The notes: generated by a model from the letters alone, not told the origin. DNA of 64,000 bases from Actinomadura atramentaria DSM 43919 (GCF_000381885.1 NZ_KB907212.1:372001-436000); one strand, 5' to 3'. Positions 21,088-29,588 are shown, numbered from the stretch's first letter. Numbers and translations: made by a program.

Positions 21088-21812
21088 ATCGCAGGCTGTT
21101 CATCCCGGACCGAATTTTCTGGTTCCCGCCGGACGCTGATCTGACGCCCGTGGACCGCGCCGACGATCCCGGGCTGTGGGAACGTCTCGTCGCCGCCGAC
21201 GACGCGGTGATCACGCAGATTTACCACGACCGGAACGGCATCGCGTTCCCCAGTAGTTCCTCGTCCGCGCCGTTCCTCATGCGCGCAATGATCAACGCGC
21301 TGGAGCTGGAACCCGGCATGAAAGTTCTGGAGATCGGCGCTGGAACCGGGTACAACGCCGCGCTTCTCGCTGATGCCGGGGCCGAAGTCGTCACGATCGA
21401 GATCGACGCCGCCCTGGCCGCCGCCGCGTCCGCCGCCCTAGACGGTGCCGGGTTCGCCGACCGGGTGACCGTGCTCACCGGCGACGGCGAGGACGGCGCG
21501 CCCCGGCACGCCCCGTTCGACCGGGTCATCGTGACGGCGGCGGCCAGGACGATTCCCTATCGCTGGGTCGAGCAGACACGCGACGGTGGGCGGCTCGTCG
21601 TCCCCTACTCCGGGCCGGAGCGTGTCGGTGCGCTCCTGGTGTTGGACGTCGCCGACGGCACTGCCCGGGGCCGAGCGGTGGGCGACGCGCGTTTCATGCC
21701 GCTGCGCGGTCAGAGGCAGACCCAGGGCGTCGTTCAGGCCGAGCCCGCCGGCCCGTTGGATCGGCTGAACGTCACCGTCACCTCTCAAGGGCAGACCGTC
21801 GCGTTCGAGTGA
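21063..21812 (+). CDS. Protein-L-isoaspartate methyltransferase-like SAM methyltransferase
   Basis: A 249-residue class I methyltransferase resembling PCMT-type enzymes. Motif I is VLEIGAGTGYNAALLADAG, followed by VVTIEIDAAL, FDRVIVTAAARTIPYRW and RLVVPY. The N-terminal portion RRLFIPDRIFWFPPD matches the substrate-handling start of the actinobacterial PCMT-like group. The start is chosen at GTG 21063; TTG 21054 or ATG 20997 are alternatives. It overlaps the zinc-motif small protein by 25 nt in another frame. Some relatives modify RiPP precursors and others repair isoaspartate; no precursor of the known FxLD type is seen here. Confidence 0.82.
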   Translation: MSRFGQGVDRRLFIPDRIFWFPPDADLTPVDRADDPGLWERLVAADDAVITQIYHDRNGIAFPSSSSSAPFLMRAMINALELEPGMKVLEIGAGTGYNAALLADAGAEVVTIEIDAALAAAASAALDGAGFADRVTVLTGDGEDGAPRHAPFDRVIVTAAARTIPYRWVEQTRDGGRLVVPYSGPERVGALLVLDVADGTARGRAVGDARFMPLRGQRQTQGVVQAEPAGPLDRLNVTVTSQGQTVAFE

Positions 21813-22002
21813 ACCCGCCTCGGGCCGTCGAACTCCCGCCCCGGCGGTCCTCGGCCGTGACCACCTTGCTCGGCTTGAGGTCCCGGTGGCGCCCCGCGCC
21901 CGGCCGCCCCTGCCCCGGCCGTCGCTCCGTCAGCCGGGTTCGGCTCGGGGCCTTGCGGAGGGACGGGACGGAACCGCGCCCGGGCGGGGGCGGGGGTTCG
22001 GG

Positions 22003-22203
22003 TCAGAGGTTGAGGGCGCCGGTGCGGGCGGCGGTGAGGACGGCGGCGAAGGCGGTGGCGGGGAGGGCGATGGCTCCGGCTTCGCGGGCTGCGGTGTCAC
22101 GGACGGCGACCATGCCGTTGGACGAACCGGCCTCGACGCATTCGCCGTGCTCGCCGGTCGAGTGGCTGGATTTGCGCCAGTTTCGGGGGGTTGTCGTGTT
22201 CAC
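22003..22203 (-). CDS. DUF397 protein, copy 1
   Basis: A 66-residue DUF397 protein with the diagnostic start PRNWRKSSHSTGEHGECVE and the VAVRDTAAREAGAIALPA segment. The GTG at 22203 is preceded by AGGAG. DUF397 proteins are usually paired with XRE/DUF5753 regulators and behave like small partner or antagonist proteins (BldB/WhiJ-type systems). It is almost identical to copy 2, 65 bp upstream, indicating a recent tandem duplication. Confidence 0.92.
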   Translation of the reverse strand: MNTTTPRNWRKSSHSTGEHGECVEAGSSNGMVAVRDTAAREAGAIALPATAFAAVLTAARTGALNL

Positions 22204-22225
22204 GGGCGCTCCTGGGTTCTCGACG

Positions 22226-22247
22226 GGCCCCCGCGTGGGCGGGGGCC
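22226..22247 (-). terminator. Hairpin between duplicated DUF397 genes
   Basis: GGCCCCCGC and GCGGGGGCC form a perfect 9-bp stem around a GTGG loop in the spacer between DUF397 copies 2 and 1. It could attenuate transcription into copy 1, letting the two copies be produced at different levels. There is no following T-run on the minus strand. Confidence 0.45.
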
Positions 22248-22267
22248 GCAAGCGGGGCAGGCGCGGG

Positions 22268-22468
22268 TCAGAGGTTGAGGGCGCCGGTGCGGGCGGCGGT
22301 GAGGACGGCGGCGAAGGCGGTGGCGGGGAGGGCGATGGCTCCGGCTTCGCGGGCTGCGGTGTCACGGACGGCGACCGTGCCGTTCGCCGAACCGGCCTCC
22401 ACACATTCGCCGTGGTCGCCGGTCGAGTGGCTGGACTTGCGCCAGTTGCGGGGATTTGTCGCGTTCAC
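22268..22468 (-). CDS. DUF397 protein, copy 2
   Basis: A 66-residue DUF397 protein (NATNPRNWRKSSHSTGDHGE). The GTG at 22468 overlaps the stop of the XRE gene by 4 nt (TTGTGA), and AGGAG lies inside the XRE coding end, so XRE and DUF397 are translationally coupled, typical of a regulator/partner pair. Its last 45 residues are identical to copy 1. The XRE-DUF397 coupling suggests that this copy is the cognate partner. Confidence 0.93.
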   Translation of the reverse strand: MNATNPRNWRKSSHSTGDHGECVEAGSANGTVAVRDTAAREAGAIALPATAFAAVLTAARTGALNL

Positions 22469-23283
22469 AAAGACTCCTGGATCTTCTTCAGCTTCTCGCG
22501 GCTCTCGGCCACGGGCCACGCCGCCGAGCGGATGAGATCATAGCCTTCCAGCAGGTCGGCGACGGCCTCGTCGGCATCGACGATTTGGCTCGCCTTGCCG
22601 AGGACGTTCAGCCATACGATGAGCGATCCGTTCTTTCGAGACTCGTAAATCGTGAAAGAGCACTGTGAGCCCACGTAGGAAATATTCGACTTGGGAACCA
22701 GCTGGATCTGCACGTTCCACTGTTCGCTGCGTTCCAAGAGCAGTTTGACCTGCTCCCGTGCGATCGTCGGGTGGTGCGTGAGCTGCTCGATGGACACCTC
22801 ACTCATGATCGCTTGAAGCTTGAGCGGGTTGGGGCCGTCTAGGACACCCTGGCTGCGGAGTCGTTCTTCGACCACCTCGTCGGCGAGCTGTGGTCTGAGA
22901 CTGTCGTCTGCCAGCGCTTTGACGTAAGAGGGCGACTGGAGCAAACCTACGACCGCGCCGTGGGAGAACATCCGGGCAGTCTGCGCGTTGGCCTGGTACT
23001 CGGCCAGCTCTCGTACACGCGGGGGGATGCGGCTCTTGGCGGCGACGTTGCGGTGGTCGGAGTAGTAGGTCTCGCCGAACAGCGCGTCGAGGATCTTGGC
23101 CGTCTTCATGCTCGGCACGCGCTCGCCGTGCTCGAAACGGCTGACCTGCGAGGCGTCGCAGTACAGCTTCCGCGCCAAGTCCTCGACCGTCATTCCCGCT
23201 TTAGTGCGGTCTGCCCGAATTCGCGCGCCGTAGAACTGGGCATATGACTCATCCGGTTCCAGGGGTTTCGGGGGGCGGGCCAT
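22465..23283 (-). CDS. XRE-family regulator with DUF5753 domain
   Basis: A 272-residue protein. The N-terminal HTH (about 18-75) contains RIRADRTKAGMTVEDLARKL and DASQVSRFEHGERVPS. The C-terminal DUF5753 domain (about 95-270) shows FSHGAVVGLLQSPSYVKAL and FTIYESRKNGSLIVW. This architecture is very abundant in streptomycetes and relatives and is usually paired with DUF397 genes, as here. The ATG at 23283 has GGAGGT upstream. It lies between DUF397 copies 3 and 2, forming an operon DUF397-XRE-DUF397-DUF397. The regulated targets are unknown. Confidence 0.94.
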   Translation of the reverse strand: MARPPKPLEPDESYAQFYGARIRADRTKAGMTVEDLARKLYCDASQVSRFEHGERVPSMKTAKILDALFGETYYSDHRNVAAKSRIPPRVRELAEYQANAQTARMFSHGAVVGLLQSPSYVKALADDSLRPQLADEVVEERLRSQGVLDGPNPLKLQAIMSEVSIEQLTHHPTIAREQVKLLLERSEQWNVQIQLVPKSNISYVGSQCSFTIYESRKNGSLIVWLNVLGKASQIVDADEAVADLLEGYDLIRSAAWPVAESREKLKKIQESL

Positions 23284-23419
23284 GACCGTTTCCACCTCCG
23301 TGTCGGCGCGCTGGCGGGCGTCGGTTCGGAGGCTACCTCGGAGGCCCGCCCGCACGGCGGTCGCTCTGGAGAATTGGAAGGCCGAACAAACGGCGGCCCT
23401 CCCCGCCCGGCCTGTGCGG

Positions 23420-23617
23420 TCAGAGATCGAGCGCGTCGGCGCGGGCGGCGGACAGCAGGGCGGCGAAGGCGGCGGTGGGGAAGGCGACCGCTCCGGCCTC
23501 GCGGGCGGCGGTGTCGCGGACGGCGACCGTGCCGTCCGCCGAACCGGCCTCCACGCAGTTCCCGTGCTCGCCGGTTGAATGGCTCGACTTCCGCCAGTTG
23601 CGGGGGGTCGCGGGCAT
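23420..23617 (-). CDS. DUF397 protein, copy 3
   Basis: A 65-residue DUF397 protein starting MPATPRNWRKSSHSTG and ending in RADALDL. It is more divergent than copies 1 and 2 (GEHGNCVEAGSADGT). It is encoded 136 bp upstream of the XRE gene on the same strand and may be the first gene of the cluster or be separately transcribed. A third copy beside a single XRE regulator raises the possibility of partner exchange. Confidence 0.9.
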   Translation of the reverse strand: MPATPRNWRKSSHSTGEHGNCVEAGSADGTVAVRDTAAREAGAVAFPTAAFAALLSAARADALDL

Positions 23618-23677
23618 GGGGGCTCCCGTCGTCGCGTGGGGTCGTCCCAGGAGGGAGTGCCCGAGGGGTCGCGTGCG

Positions 23678-23703
23678 GAAACCCCCCGCCGGGCGGGGGT
23701 TTC
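23678..23703 (-). terminator. Hairpin downstream of the MreB-like gene
   Basis: On the minus strand GAAACCCCC pairs with GGGGGTTTC around a CG-rich loop, starting 11 nt past the MreB-like stop codon. The short TTT run in the 3' arm and the position between two genes on the same strand suggest a rho-independent-like terminator separating the MreB-like gene from the DUF397/XRE cluster. Confidence 0.6.
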
Positions 23704-23713
23704 GTTGGGTGGG

Positions 23714-24790
23714 TCAGGTTGTGCGGGCGGGCCAGAGCTGGCGGGGCATGGACAGGAGGCGCCATTCGCGAGCGCCGTGTTCCTCGTCGTCGGCCGGGCG
23801 GGGGAGTTTCAGCAGCGCGGCCGCGCCGCTGACGGCCGCGACCTCCGCGTTCGGCGCGACGCGCGTCGGCAGGCCCGTCTCCGTCGCCAGCAGGCGGTGC
23901 AGGCCGGGAAGGCGCGCGGACCCGCCCGTCAGCGTCAGGCCCGCGCTGACCATCTCGCCCGCCATGTCCGGCGGGCAGTCCGACAGGCCCTCCCGGACGG
24001 CCGCCGCGATCGCCCGCACCGGGCCCTCGATGGCGCGTTCCACGTCCGTCGCGGTCACGACCTCGCCGCGCGGCAGGCCCGTCCGCAGGTCCGTGCCGTG
24101 GACGAGCGTCCGCTGGCGTCGGCGGCGGCCGCGCGGGTCCAGCGCGCCGACCGCGATCTTCACTTCCTCGGCGGCGTCGGGGGAGATCAGCAGGTGCAGT
24201 TCCTCCCGGACCCACGCCATGATCGCCGCGTCCAGCGCCTCGCCGCCGACCGGCGCGGTCACCGACCCGACGAGCCCGCCGAACGCCATCACCCCGACGT
24301 CGGTGACCTGCGCGCCGATGTCCGCGACCACCGCGATCTCCCGGCCGCCCTCCGGCAGGCCCGCGCCGATCGCCGCCGCCAACGGCACCGGGACGACGCT
24401 CACCTTCCGCGCGCCCGCCCGGTAGGCGACCTCTTCCATCGTCTGCCGCTGCAGCGGCGTCATGACGCTCGGCGCGGTCACCGCCATCTGCGGGCGCGCC
24501 ATGTAGTGGCTGCGGTGGTGGGCGCGCAGCAGCTTGCGGATCAGGATCTCGACGTCCGCCGTGTCGCGCGGCACGCCGTTCCACACGGGACGGACGAGGT
24601 CCACGCCCGCGCGCCGGTCCGCGAGCGCCAGCGCCCGGTCCCCGACCGCGAGCGTCCGCCCGGACGCGGCGCACCGCGCGAGGACCGTCGGCTCGCTGAC
24701 CACGAGGCCGCGCCCCGCGACGTGCATGCGGAGGGTCGAGCCGCCGATGTCCAGCGCGGTGCCGCGTCCGGGAAAGTCCCGCAGATTCAT
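23714..24790 (-). CDS. MreB-like actin-family protein
   Basis: A 358-residue protein of the actin/HSP70 ATPase fold. PHOSPHATE-1 is seen as LDIGGSTLRMHV, PHOSPHATE-2 as VADIGAQVTDVGVMAFGG, and the ADENOSINE motif as LTLTGGSARLPGLHRLL. MTPLQRQTMEEVAYRAGARK is MreB-like. The ATG at 24790 is preceded by AGGACG. It is not next to mreC/mreD, so this is an accessory MreB/Mbl-like paralogue rather than the main rod-shape gene. A role in sporulation or envelope work is conceivable but not shown by the sequence. Confidence 0.86.
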   Translation of the reverse strand: MNLRDFPGRGTALDIGGSTLRMHVAGRGLVVSEPTVLARCAASGRTLAVGDRALALADRRAGVDLVRPVWNGVPRDTADVEILIRKLLRAHHRSHYMARPQMAVTAPSVMTPLQRQTMEEVAYRAGARKVSVVPVPLAAAIGAGLPEGGREIAVVADIGAQVTDVGVMAFGGLVGSVTAPVGGEALDAAIMAWVREELHLLISPDAAEEVKIAVGALDPRGRRRRQRTLVHGTDLRTGLPRGEVVTATDVERAIEGPVRAIAAAVREGLSDCPPDMAGEMVSAGLTLTGGSARLPGLHRLLATETGLPTRVAPNAEVAAVSGAAALLKLPRPADDEEHGAREWRLLSMPRQLWPARTT

Positions 24791-25648
24791 TCGTCCTACC
24801 CCCGAGGCCGGTGCCGATCGCGCGCACACGAAGGAGACCCTGAACTTGGGTGGGTTCCGGGCGAGTTGGTGTGCGTTGGCGGAGTTCTCGGTATGAGTCC
24901 TCGCCTGGGGGCCTTTGACCTAACGCCAGAGTCGAGTCTCGGTACGGCAAAAGACCCCACAGAGGGCAGAACCCCCGAGCGCCCGGCCACTCGCCTAGCG
25001 GCTCGCGGCCGCGCGCGGGAATCCCGGGCCCAGCCGTCGCACGCACCGAGCACGGCCGGACACCGCGCGGCCCCGCGCGCGGCGCCCCGGGGCGCCGAGG
25101 CAGTGCGGGGCTGCGCGCGGGAATCCCGAGCCCAGTCGTCGCGCGCACCGAGCACGGCCCGTGCGCGGCGCCCCGGGGCGCCGAGGTAGTGCGGGGCTGC
25201 GCGCGGGGAATCCCAGGCCCAGCCGTCGCACGCACCGAGCACGGCCGGACACCGCGCGGCCCCGCGCCGTACGCGCGCATCCTTGAGGATCAGGCGTCGC
25301 GGACAGCCGGGCGGCGCGAGCCGCGCGAGGCGACCTTTCGGTCGGGCTTTCGGTCGGGCGCGCGTGCGGCGCGGACGGCTGGGCGCTGCGCGTCCGCGCG
25401 GTGCCCGTGCGCGGGCGTCGCGCGACGGAAACGGCTGGGGCGCCGCGCGGCGCCGCGCGCGGCGCCCCGGGGCGCCGAGGCAGTGCGGGGCTGCGCGCGG
25501 AAGGCTCGCGGTCAGGTGTTCGCGTGTGGCGTGGACGGCAGGTGCTACGCGGCCGAGCGCGCGGGACGCCCCTGGTCGGGCCTCGCGTGTGGTGCGGGCG
25601 GCCGGGCGCTGCCCGGTCGCGTGCGCACCCGCGTCGGACACCGCGCAA
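24791..25648. repeat. Gene-free region with imperfect ~90-bp tandem repeats
   Basis: No convincing gene is seen. Three imperfect copies of a unit of about 90-105 bp begin near 25011, 25111 and 25199, each with GAATCCC, then CACCGAGCACGGCC. The copies also contain the GCGCCCCGGGGCGCC palindrome, CGAGG(C/T)AGTGCGGGGCTG, and a CGCGCGG run. A fourth partial copy with the palindrome lies near 25460. Long open frames on both strands in this area are products of extreme GC content. A short A/T-richer stretch at 24840-24970 might hold the promoter of the MreB-like gene. Confidence 0.7.
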
Positions 25649-25688
25649 CGCGAACGGCCGGGCACCGTGTGGGGCCCGGCCGTTCGCG
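25649..25688 (-). terminator. Perfect 15-bp hairpin after the L,D-transpeptidase
   Basis: CGCGAACGGCCGGGC (25649-25663) and its exact reverse complement (25674-25688) form a 15-bp stem with a 10-nt loop. It lies 8 nt beyond the transpeptidase stop codon. No T-run follows, as is usual for actinomycete terminators. Confidence 0.7.
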
Positions 25689-25696
25689 GAGGCTCG

Positions 25697-27001
25697 TCAG
25701 GGAGTGCCCGTCTCCGGGCCCGCGTTGGTGCCCGCCGGGGCGTCCGTGGCGGGGGCGGTCGGGGTCGCCGGGGTGCGGGGAGCCGTGGTGACCGGCTTCT
25801 TCAGGCGGCCGCCCTGCACCCACTGGTCGAACGGGAGCTGCCAGTAACCCCAGCCGTTCGTCCACTCCAGCTTCCGCTTGGTGCCGGTGATCGTCACCAT
25901 GTCGCCCGGGTACGCCCAGTTGAAGAACCACTGCGCGTCGGCGGCGGGCGAGCGGACGCAGCCGTGGCTGCAGTTGCGGTTCCCCAGGCAGCTCGGGTCG
26001 TCCATGTTCTGGTGGATGTACTCGCCGCTGTTGGAGATGCGGTACGCCCACGGGACCTTCTCGTCGTACCAGCCGGGGTCGCCCTTCTTCTTGCCGGGCG
26101 GCCGCATGCGCTCCAGCCGGACCTTGTTCATGGTCAGGTGGACGCCGCTGGTGGTGAGCTGGTGGTCGATCCCGTCGGACTGGACGTCGCCGCCGGACCC
26201 GAGGCTGACGCCCCACGACCGCACGACGCGCCCGTTCTTCTTGACCGTCAGCCGGTCGGTGGTCGCGCTGACGGTGATGATGTGCGAGTCCCCGATGCGG
26301 AACGTGTGGGTGACGTCCTTGTCGCCGAACACCGCGTCGCCGATGCGCAGCCCCGCGTAGTGCGCGGTGACCGTCACCTTCTGGCGCGGCTTCCACGGCT
26401 TGCGCGGCCGGAACACCACGGACGGGAGGCCGTTGAACGACTCGCCCGCGCTGAGCCAGCGCCAGCCGCCCTCGGTCGGCTTGTCGGACTTGACCTCGAG
26501 GGCGCGCTCGATCGCGGTGCGCGCCTTCACCGGGACTTCCTTGTTGAACTGGACGAAGATCGGCATTCCGACGCCGACCGTCTCGCCGGTCGCCGGGACG
26601 ATCTGGCTGATCTTCGTCGCGGCCGTGGCGGCGCTGGTGGTGAACCGGCTCGTCGCGGTCGTGGACGTCTTCTTGCCGTCCGCCTTCGCCGACACCTCGT
26701 AGCGGGTGCCGGGCTTCAGCGACCAGGTCGTGCGCCACGTCCGGTGGTCGGCCGCGAGCGCGCCCGGCACCTCCGCGCCGCCCGCCCGCACCGACACCTG
26801 GCTGAGCGTCCCGCCCTCGGCGGTGACCGTGACGCCCCGGTCCGGCGCGGCCTCGCCCGCCGCGTCGGCGGGGGTGATCGTCACCTTCGGCGCGCCGTCG
26901 GAGCCGCCCGCCGAGGTCTCTCCGCCGTCACCGCCCTTCGCCGAGCACCCTGTGGCCAGCGCCAGGATGGTCAACGCGACCAACGCGGTTCCCCGTCGCA
27001 C
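25697..27001 (-). CDS. Lipoprotein L,D-transpeptidase (Ig-like + YkuD)
   Basis: A roughly 434-residue lipoprotein that forms 3-3 cross-links in peptidoglycan. A signal sequence ends in the lipobox LATGC. Two Ig-like domains follow (about 45-140 and 145-250). The YkuD catalytic domain (about 255-380) has the motif HGCVRSP with the nucleophilic Cys, preceded by the GEYIHQNMD and CLGNRNCS segments. The C-terminal tail is Pro/Thr/Ala-rich. The architecture matches mycobacterial LdtMt2-type enzymes. Start choices are GTG 27001, giving a compact lipoprotein signal, or ATG 27049. Confidence 0.93.
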   Translation of the reverse strand: MRRGTALVALTILALATGCSAKGGDGGETSAGGSDGAPKVTITPADAAGEAAPDRGVTVTAEGGTLSQVSVRAGGAEVPGALAADHRTWRTTWSLKPGTRYEVSAKADGKKTSTTATSRFTTSAATAATKISQIVPATGETVGVGMPIFVQFNKEVPVKARTAIERALEVKSDKPTEGGWRWLSAGESFNGLPSVVFRPRKPWKPRQKVTVTAHYAGLRIGDAVFGDKDVTHTFRIGDSHIITVSATTDRLTVKKNGRVVRSWGVSLGSGGDVQSDGIDHQLTTSGVHLTMNKVRLERMRPPGKKKGDPGWYDEKVPWAYRISNSGEYIHQNMDDPSCLGNRNCSHGCVRSPAADAQWFFNWAYPGDMVTITGTKRKLEWTNGWGYWQLPFDQWVQGGRLKKPVTTAPRTPATPTAPATDAPAGTNAGPETGTP

Positions 27002-27279
27002 GTTCTTCCGTGTCCCCTCATCGCGGCCGACGCCTGCGCGCCGAGCCATGCCGCCGGGGCGCGTGGTGCCCGCGCGGCGGCCAGGGGAGAACTTTATCCC
27101 TGAATGCCCTGTGGTTACGGGCGTATCACCGTTCCCGGTGGTCCGATATCTGGCCGGTCCTGGCCTGAAATGCCGTGGCGTCCGGTACACGGCGGGGCCG
27201 CGGCCCGCGTCCGGTGATCTTCACAGCGCGCACGGGCGCCGCCTAGGCTCGGTTCCGGCTCCCAGGTCTGGAGGACGCG

Positions 27280-28056
27280 ATGGCCTTCTACGAACCGCTC
27301 GGCGGCGGCCGGTTCCGCAGCACCCCGGCGACCGCCGGGCCCTGGTCGCCCGAGACGCAGCACGCCGGGCCCGTCGCGGCGCTGCTCGGCCGGGCGTTCG
27401 AGCGGCACGAGCCCGCGCCGGGGCTGCGCGTGGCGCGGATCACCGTCGAGATCTTCGCGCCCGTGCCGGTCGCGGACCTGTCCGTCGCGGTGCGGACCGT
27501 CCGGCCCGGCCGCCGCGTCCAGTTCCTCGACGGCGAGCTGACGCACGACGGGCGGACGGTCGTCCGTGCGTCCGCCTGGCGCGTCGCCGCCGCGCCGGAC
27601 GGGCTCGAACCGCTGCGGAACGCGCCCGCGCCGCCGCCGCTGCCCGCGTCCGCCACGCCGCTGACGACCTGGCCCGGCGCGCACGTCGGCGGCTACCTGT
27701 CCGCGATGGAGTGGCGGTTCGTCCACGGCTCGTTCGACAAGCTCGGCCCGGCCGCCGCCTGGGGGCGGGCGACGGTCCCGCTCGTCGCGGACGAGCAGGA
27801 CTCGCCGCTCGTGCGCGCGCTCGTCGTCGCGGACACCGGGTCGGGCATCGCGGGGGAGATCGACCTGGCCTCCCACCTGGTCATCAACACCGACCTGACG
27901 GTCGCGCTGCACCGCGACCCGGTCGGCGAGTGGATCTTCATGGACGGCGCGATGCACGCCGACCCGGGCGGCGGCGGGCTCGTCGAGACCGTCCTCGGGG
28001 ACGCGTCCGGGCGCGTCGGCCGCGGCCTCCAGACGATGCTGGTCGACCGCCGCTAG
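27280..28056 (+). CDS. Acyl-CoA thioesterase-like protein (TesB/4HBT_3 type)
   Basis: A 258-residue double-hotdog protein. The N-terminal half shows GPWSPETQHAGPVAALLGRA and RITVEIFAPVPVADL, the pattern of the TesB-like family. The second half has WRFVHGSFDKLGPAAAWGRA, ASHLVINTDLTVALHRDP and GEWIFMDGAM. Length and layout match actinobacterial thioesterase-family proteins that hydrolyse acyl-CoA. The ATG at 27280 follows GGAGGACGCG. It converges with the PucR-type regulator with a 4-bp 3' overlap. The acyl substrate is unknown. Confidence 0.88.
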   Translation: MAFYEPLGGGRFRSTPATAGPWSPETQHAGPVAALLGRAFERHEPAPGLRVARITVEIFAPVPVADLSVAVRTVRPGRRVQFLDGELTHDGRTVVRASAWRVAAAPDGLEPLRNAPAPPPLPASATPLTTWPGAHVGGYLSAMEWRFVHGSFDKLGPAAAWGRATVPLVADEQDSPLVRALVVADTGSGIAGEIDLASHLVINTDLTVALHRDPVGEWIFMDGAMHADPGGGGLVETVLGDASGRVGRGLQTMLVDRR

Positions 28057-29252
28057 GGACGCTCGGTCCTGAGCAGCGACCGCCAGGTGTGCAGCAGCAT
28101 CATCAGCTCCAGGTAGCGGTCCGGATCGGCCAGGTCGTGGTCGAGCAGGCCCTCCAGCGTGCTGAGCCGGTACCGGACCGTCTGCTTGTGGACCTGGAGG
28201 CGCTGCGCGGCGGCGGCCGCGTTGCGGCCCGTCTCCAGGTACGCCAGCAGCGTGTCGACGACGCGCTCCCGGCGGCTCGGCGGCAGCTCCATGATCGGCG
28301 CGAGCCGCTGCGGCAGCGCGGCCTCCAGCAGGTCCAGCCCGGCGGACGCGACGAGCGTCGGCAGGTGGTCCAGGCACCGCACGACGCCGCCGGGCGACTC
28401 GATCCGTCCCTGCTCGGCCAGCTCCAGCGTGCGGCGCGCCCAGCGCAGCGACACCGCGCCGCGCGACAGGTCCACGGTTGGGCCGACGGCGGCGGCGAGC
28501 CCGCCCAGCCCGTTCCGGAGCGGGTCGCCGGCGGGGCCGTCCGGGTCGGGGACGATCAGCGACGGGACCGGTCCGCTCCAGTCGGTCAGGACGGGCGGCG
28601 GCAGCACCGGCGGCGGCGCGCCGTCCGCGGGCGGCCGCACCGCGACGACGGCGATGGTGCTCGGCGCGGTCCAGCCCGCCGACCGGGCGAGCTGCGCGAC
28701 GGCGGCGCGGTCCACCAAGCCCTCGCCCGTCAGCATCGCGTGCAGGCGGGCGCGGAACTGGGCGCGCTGGGTCTCGGGGCGGTCCTTGGCGGCGGCGTAG
28801 CCCGTCGCGGCGGCCTCGGAGATCGCGTCGAGGTAGGCGAACAGGGACTCGGTGAGCCGCCCCAGCGTCTCGTGCGGCCAGTCCGAGCGGGCGGCCTGCT
28901 TGGCGAGGCCGCGCGCGGCGACCTGCCCGCACAGCCGCATCGCGGTCTGCAGGCCCTCCAGGCTGCGGCCCTTGCGCGCCTCGTACGCGCCGATCTCGGC
29001 GTACGTCGCGTGGACGGTCTCCCAGGACGCGCCGGGGCGGGACACGATGGTGAGGAAGTCGGCGACCGCGCGGCGGATCGACTGCCACATCTTGCGGCCG
29101 TAGTTGCTGTCGATGGGGCGGGCGTACTCGGGGATGCGCTGCTGGATCCACTGCATCATCTCCCGGGCGATGTCGTCGACATACGGCCGGATCGGGTCGA
29201 TCAGCTCACGCGGGATCGTCCCCCAGGGAACGTCAAGGGCCGGATCGCTCAC
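28053..29252 (-). CDS. PucR-family transcriptional regulator
   Basis: A 399-residue regulator. The C-terminal PucR-type HTH is evident in VVDTLLAYLETGRNAAAAA and QRLQVHKQTVRYRLSTLEGL. The middle portion contains the GGDEF-like fold typical of CdaR/PucR proteins. The N-terminal region (about 20-160) resembles the RsbT co-antagonist-like/RsbRD N-terminal helical domain. The GTG at 29252 is preceded by an excellent AGGAGGAG. The effector and targets are unknown; the convergent thioesterase gene is not an obvious target. Confidence 0.9.
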   Translation of the reverse strand: MSDPALDVPWGTIPRELIDPIRPYVDDIAREMMQWIQQRIPEYARPIDSNYGRKMWQSIRRAVADFLTIVSRPGASWETVHATYAEIGAYEARKGRSLEGLQTAMRLCGQVAARGLAKQAARSDWPHETLGRLTESLFAYLDAISEAAATGYAAAKDRPETQRAQFRARLHAMLTGEGLVDRAAVAQLARSAGWTAPSTIAVVAVRPPADGAPPPVLPPPVLTDWSGPVPSLIVPDPDGPAGDPLRNGLGGLAAAVGPTVDLSRGAVSLRWARRTLELAEQGRIESPGGVVRCLDHLPTLVASAGLDLLEAALPQRLAPIMELPPSRRERVVDTLLAYLETGRNAAAAAQRLQVHKQTVRYRLSTLEGLLDHDLADPDRYLELMMLLHTWRSLLRTERP

Positions 29253-29550
29253 GATCTCCTCCTCATGGCCTGTCCCCGATGCGCAAATTACCGGCAAGTA
29301 ACCAGTTGGTGATATCCGACACGGCGGCCCCGGGTCAAGACGCTCACCGGCGGACGGGCGGGCCGTTCCCGCCTCGGCCGGGCGTCGCGGCGACGCGGCG
29401 GGCTACGCGTCCCGGCGGCGCCCCGCCGAAGCGGCGACGCCACGCCGAGCGGCGCGAGGGATTCGCAGGGGTGTGGAATCCGTCCGCACCCGTGCCCCAT
29501 GCGACGCCTGAGCCCCCCGCGTCACAACGAAACCGGAACCGGGAGGAAAC

Positions 29551-29588
29551 GGCGCGGCCCCGGACTCTGTGGAGTCCGGGGCCGCGCC
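29551..29588 (-). terminator. Perfect 17-bp hairpin terminator of the P450 gene
   Basis: GGCGCGGCCCCGGACTC (29551-29567) pairs without mismatch with 29572-29588 around a TGTG loop. It begins 8 nt beyond the P450 stop on the minus strand and is followed there by GTTTCC. This is one of the strongest stem-loops in the window. The rest of the gap 29253-29596 shows no gene. Confidence 0.8.

Larger units (their letters stand above)
22003..22468. repeat. Direct tandem duplication of a DUF397 gene
   Basis: The segments 22003-22203 and 22268-22468 are near-identical over 201 bp, including the run of GGCGG-rich codons at their 3' ends. They are separated by a 64-bp spacer containing a hairpin. The differences cluster in the middle (GEHGECVEAGSSNGM against GDHGECVEAGSANGT) and at the first codons. 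The repeat is recent relative to the third, more divergent copy at 23420. Confidence 0.9.

Noticed and set aside
24990..25540. Overlapping long open frames on both strands here as genes.
   Set aside because: They lack ribosome sites, contain repeated low-complexity peptides and reflect the GC-rich repeat array.
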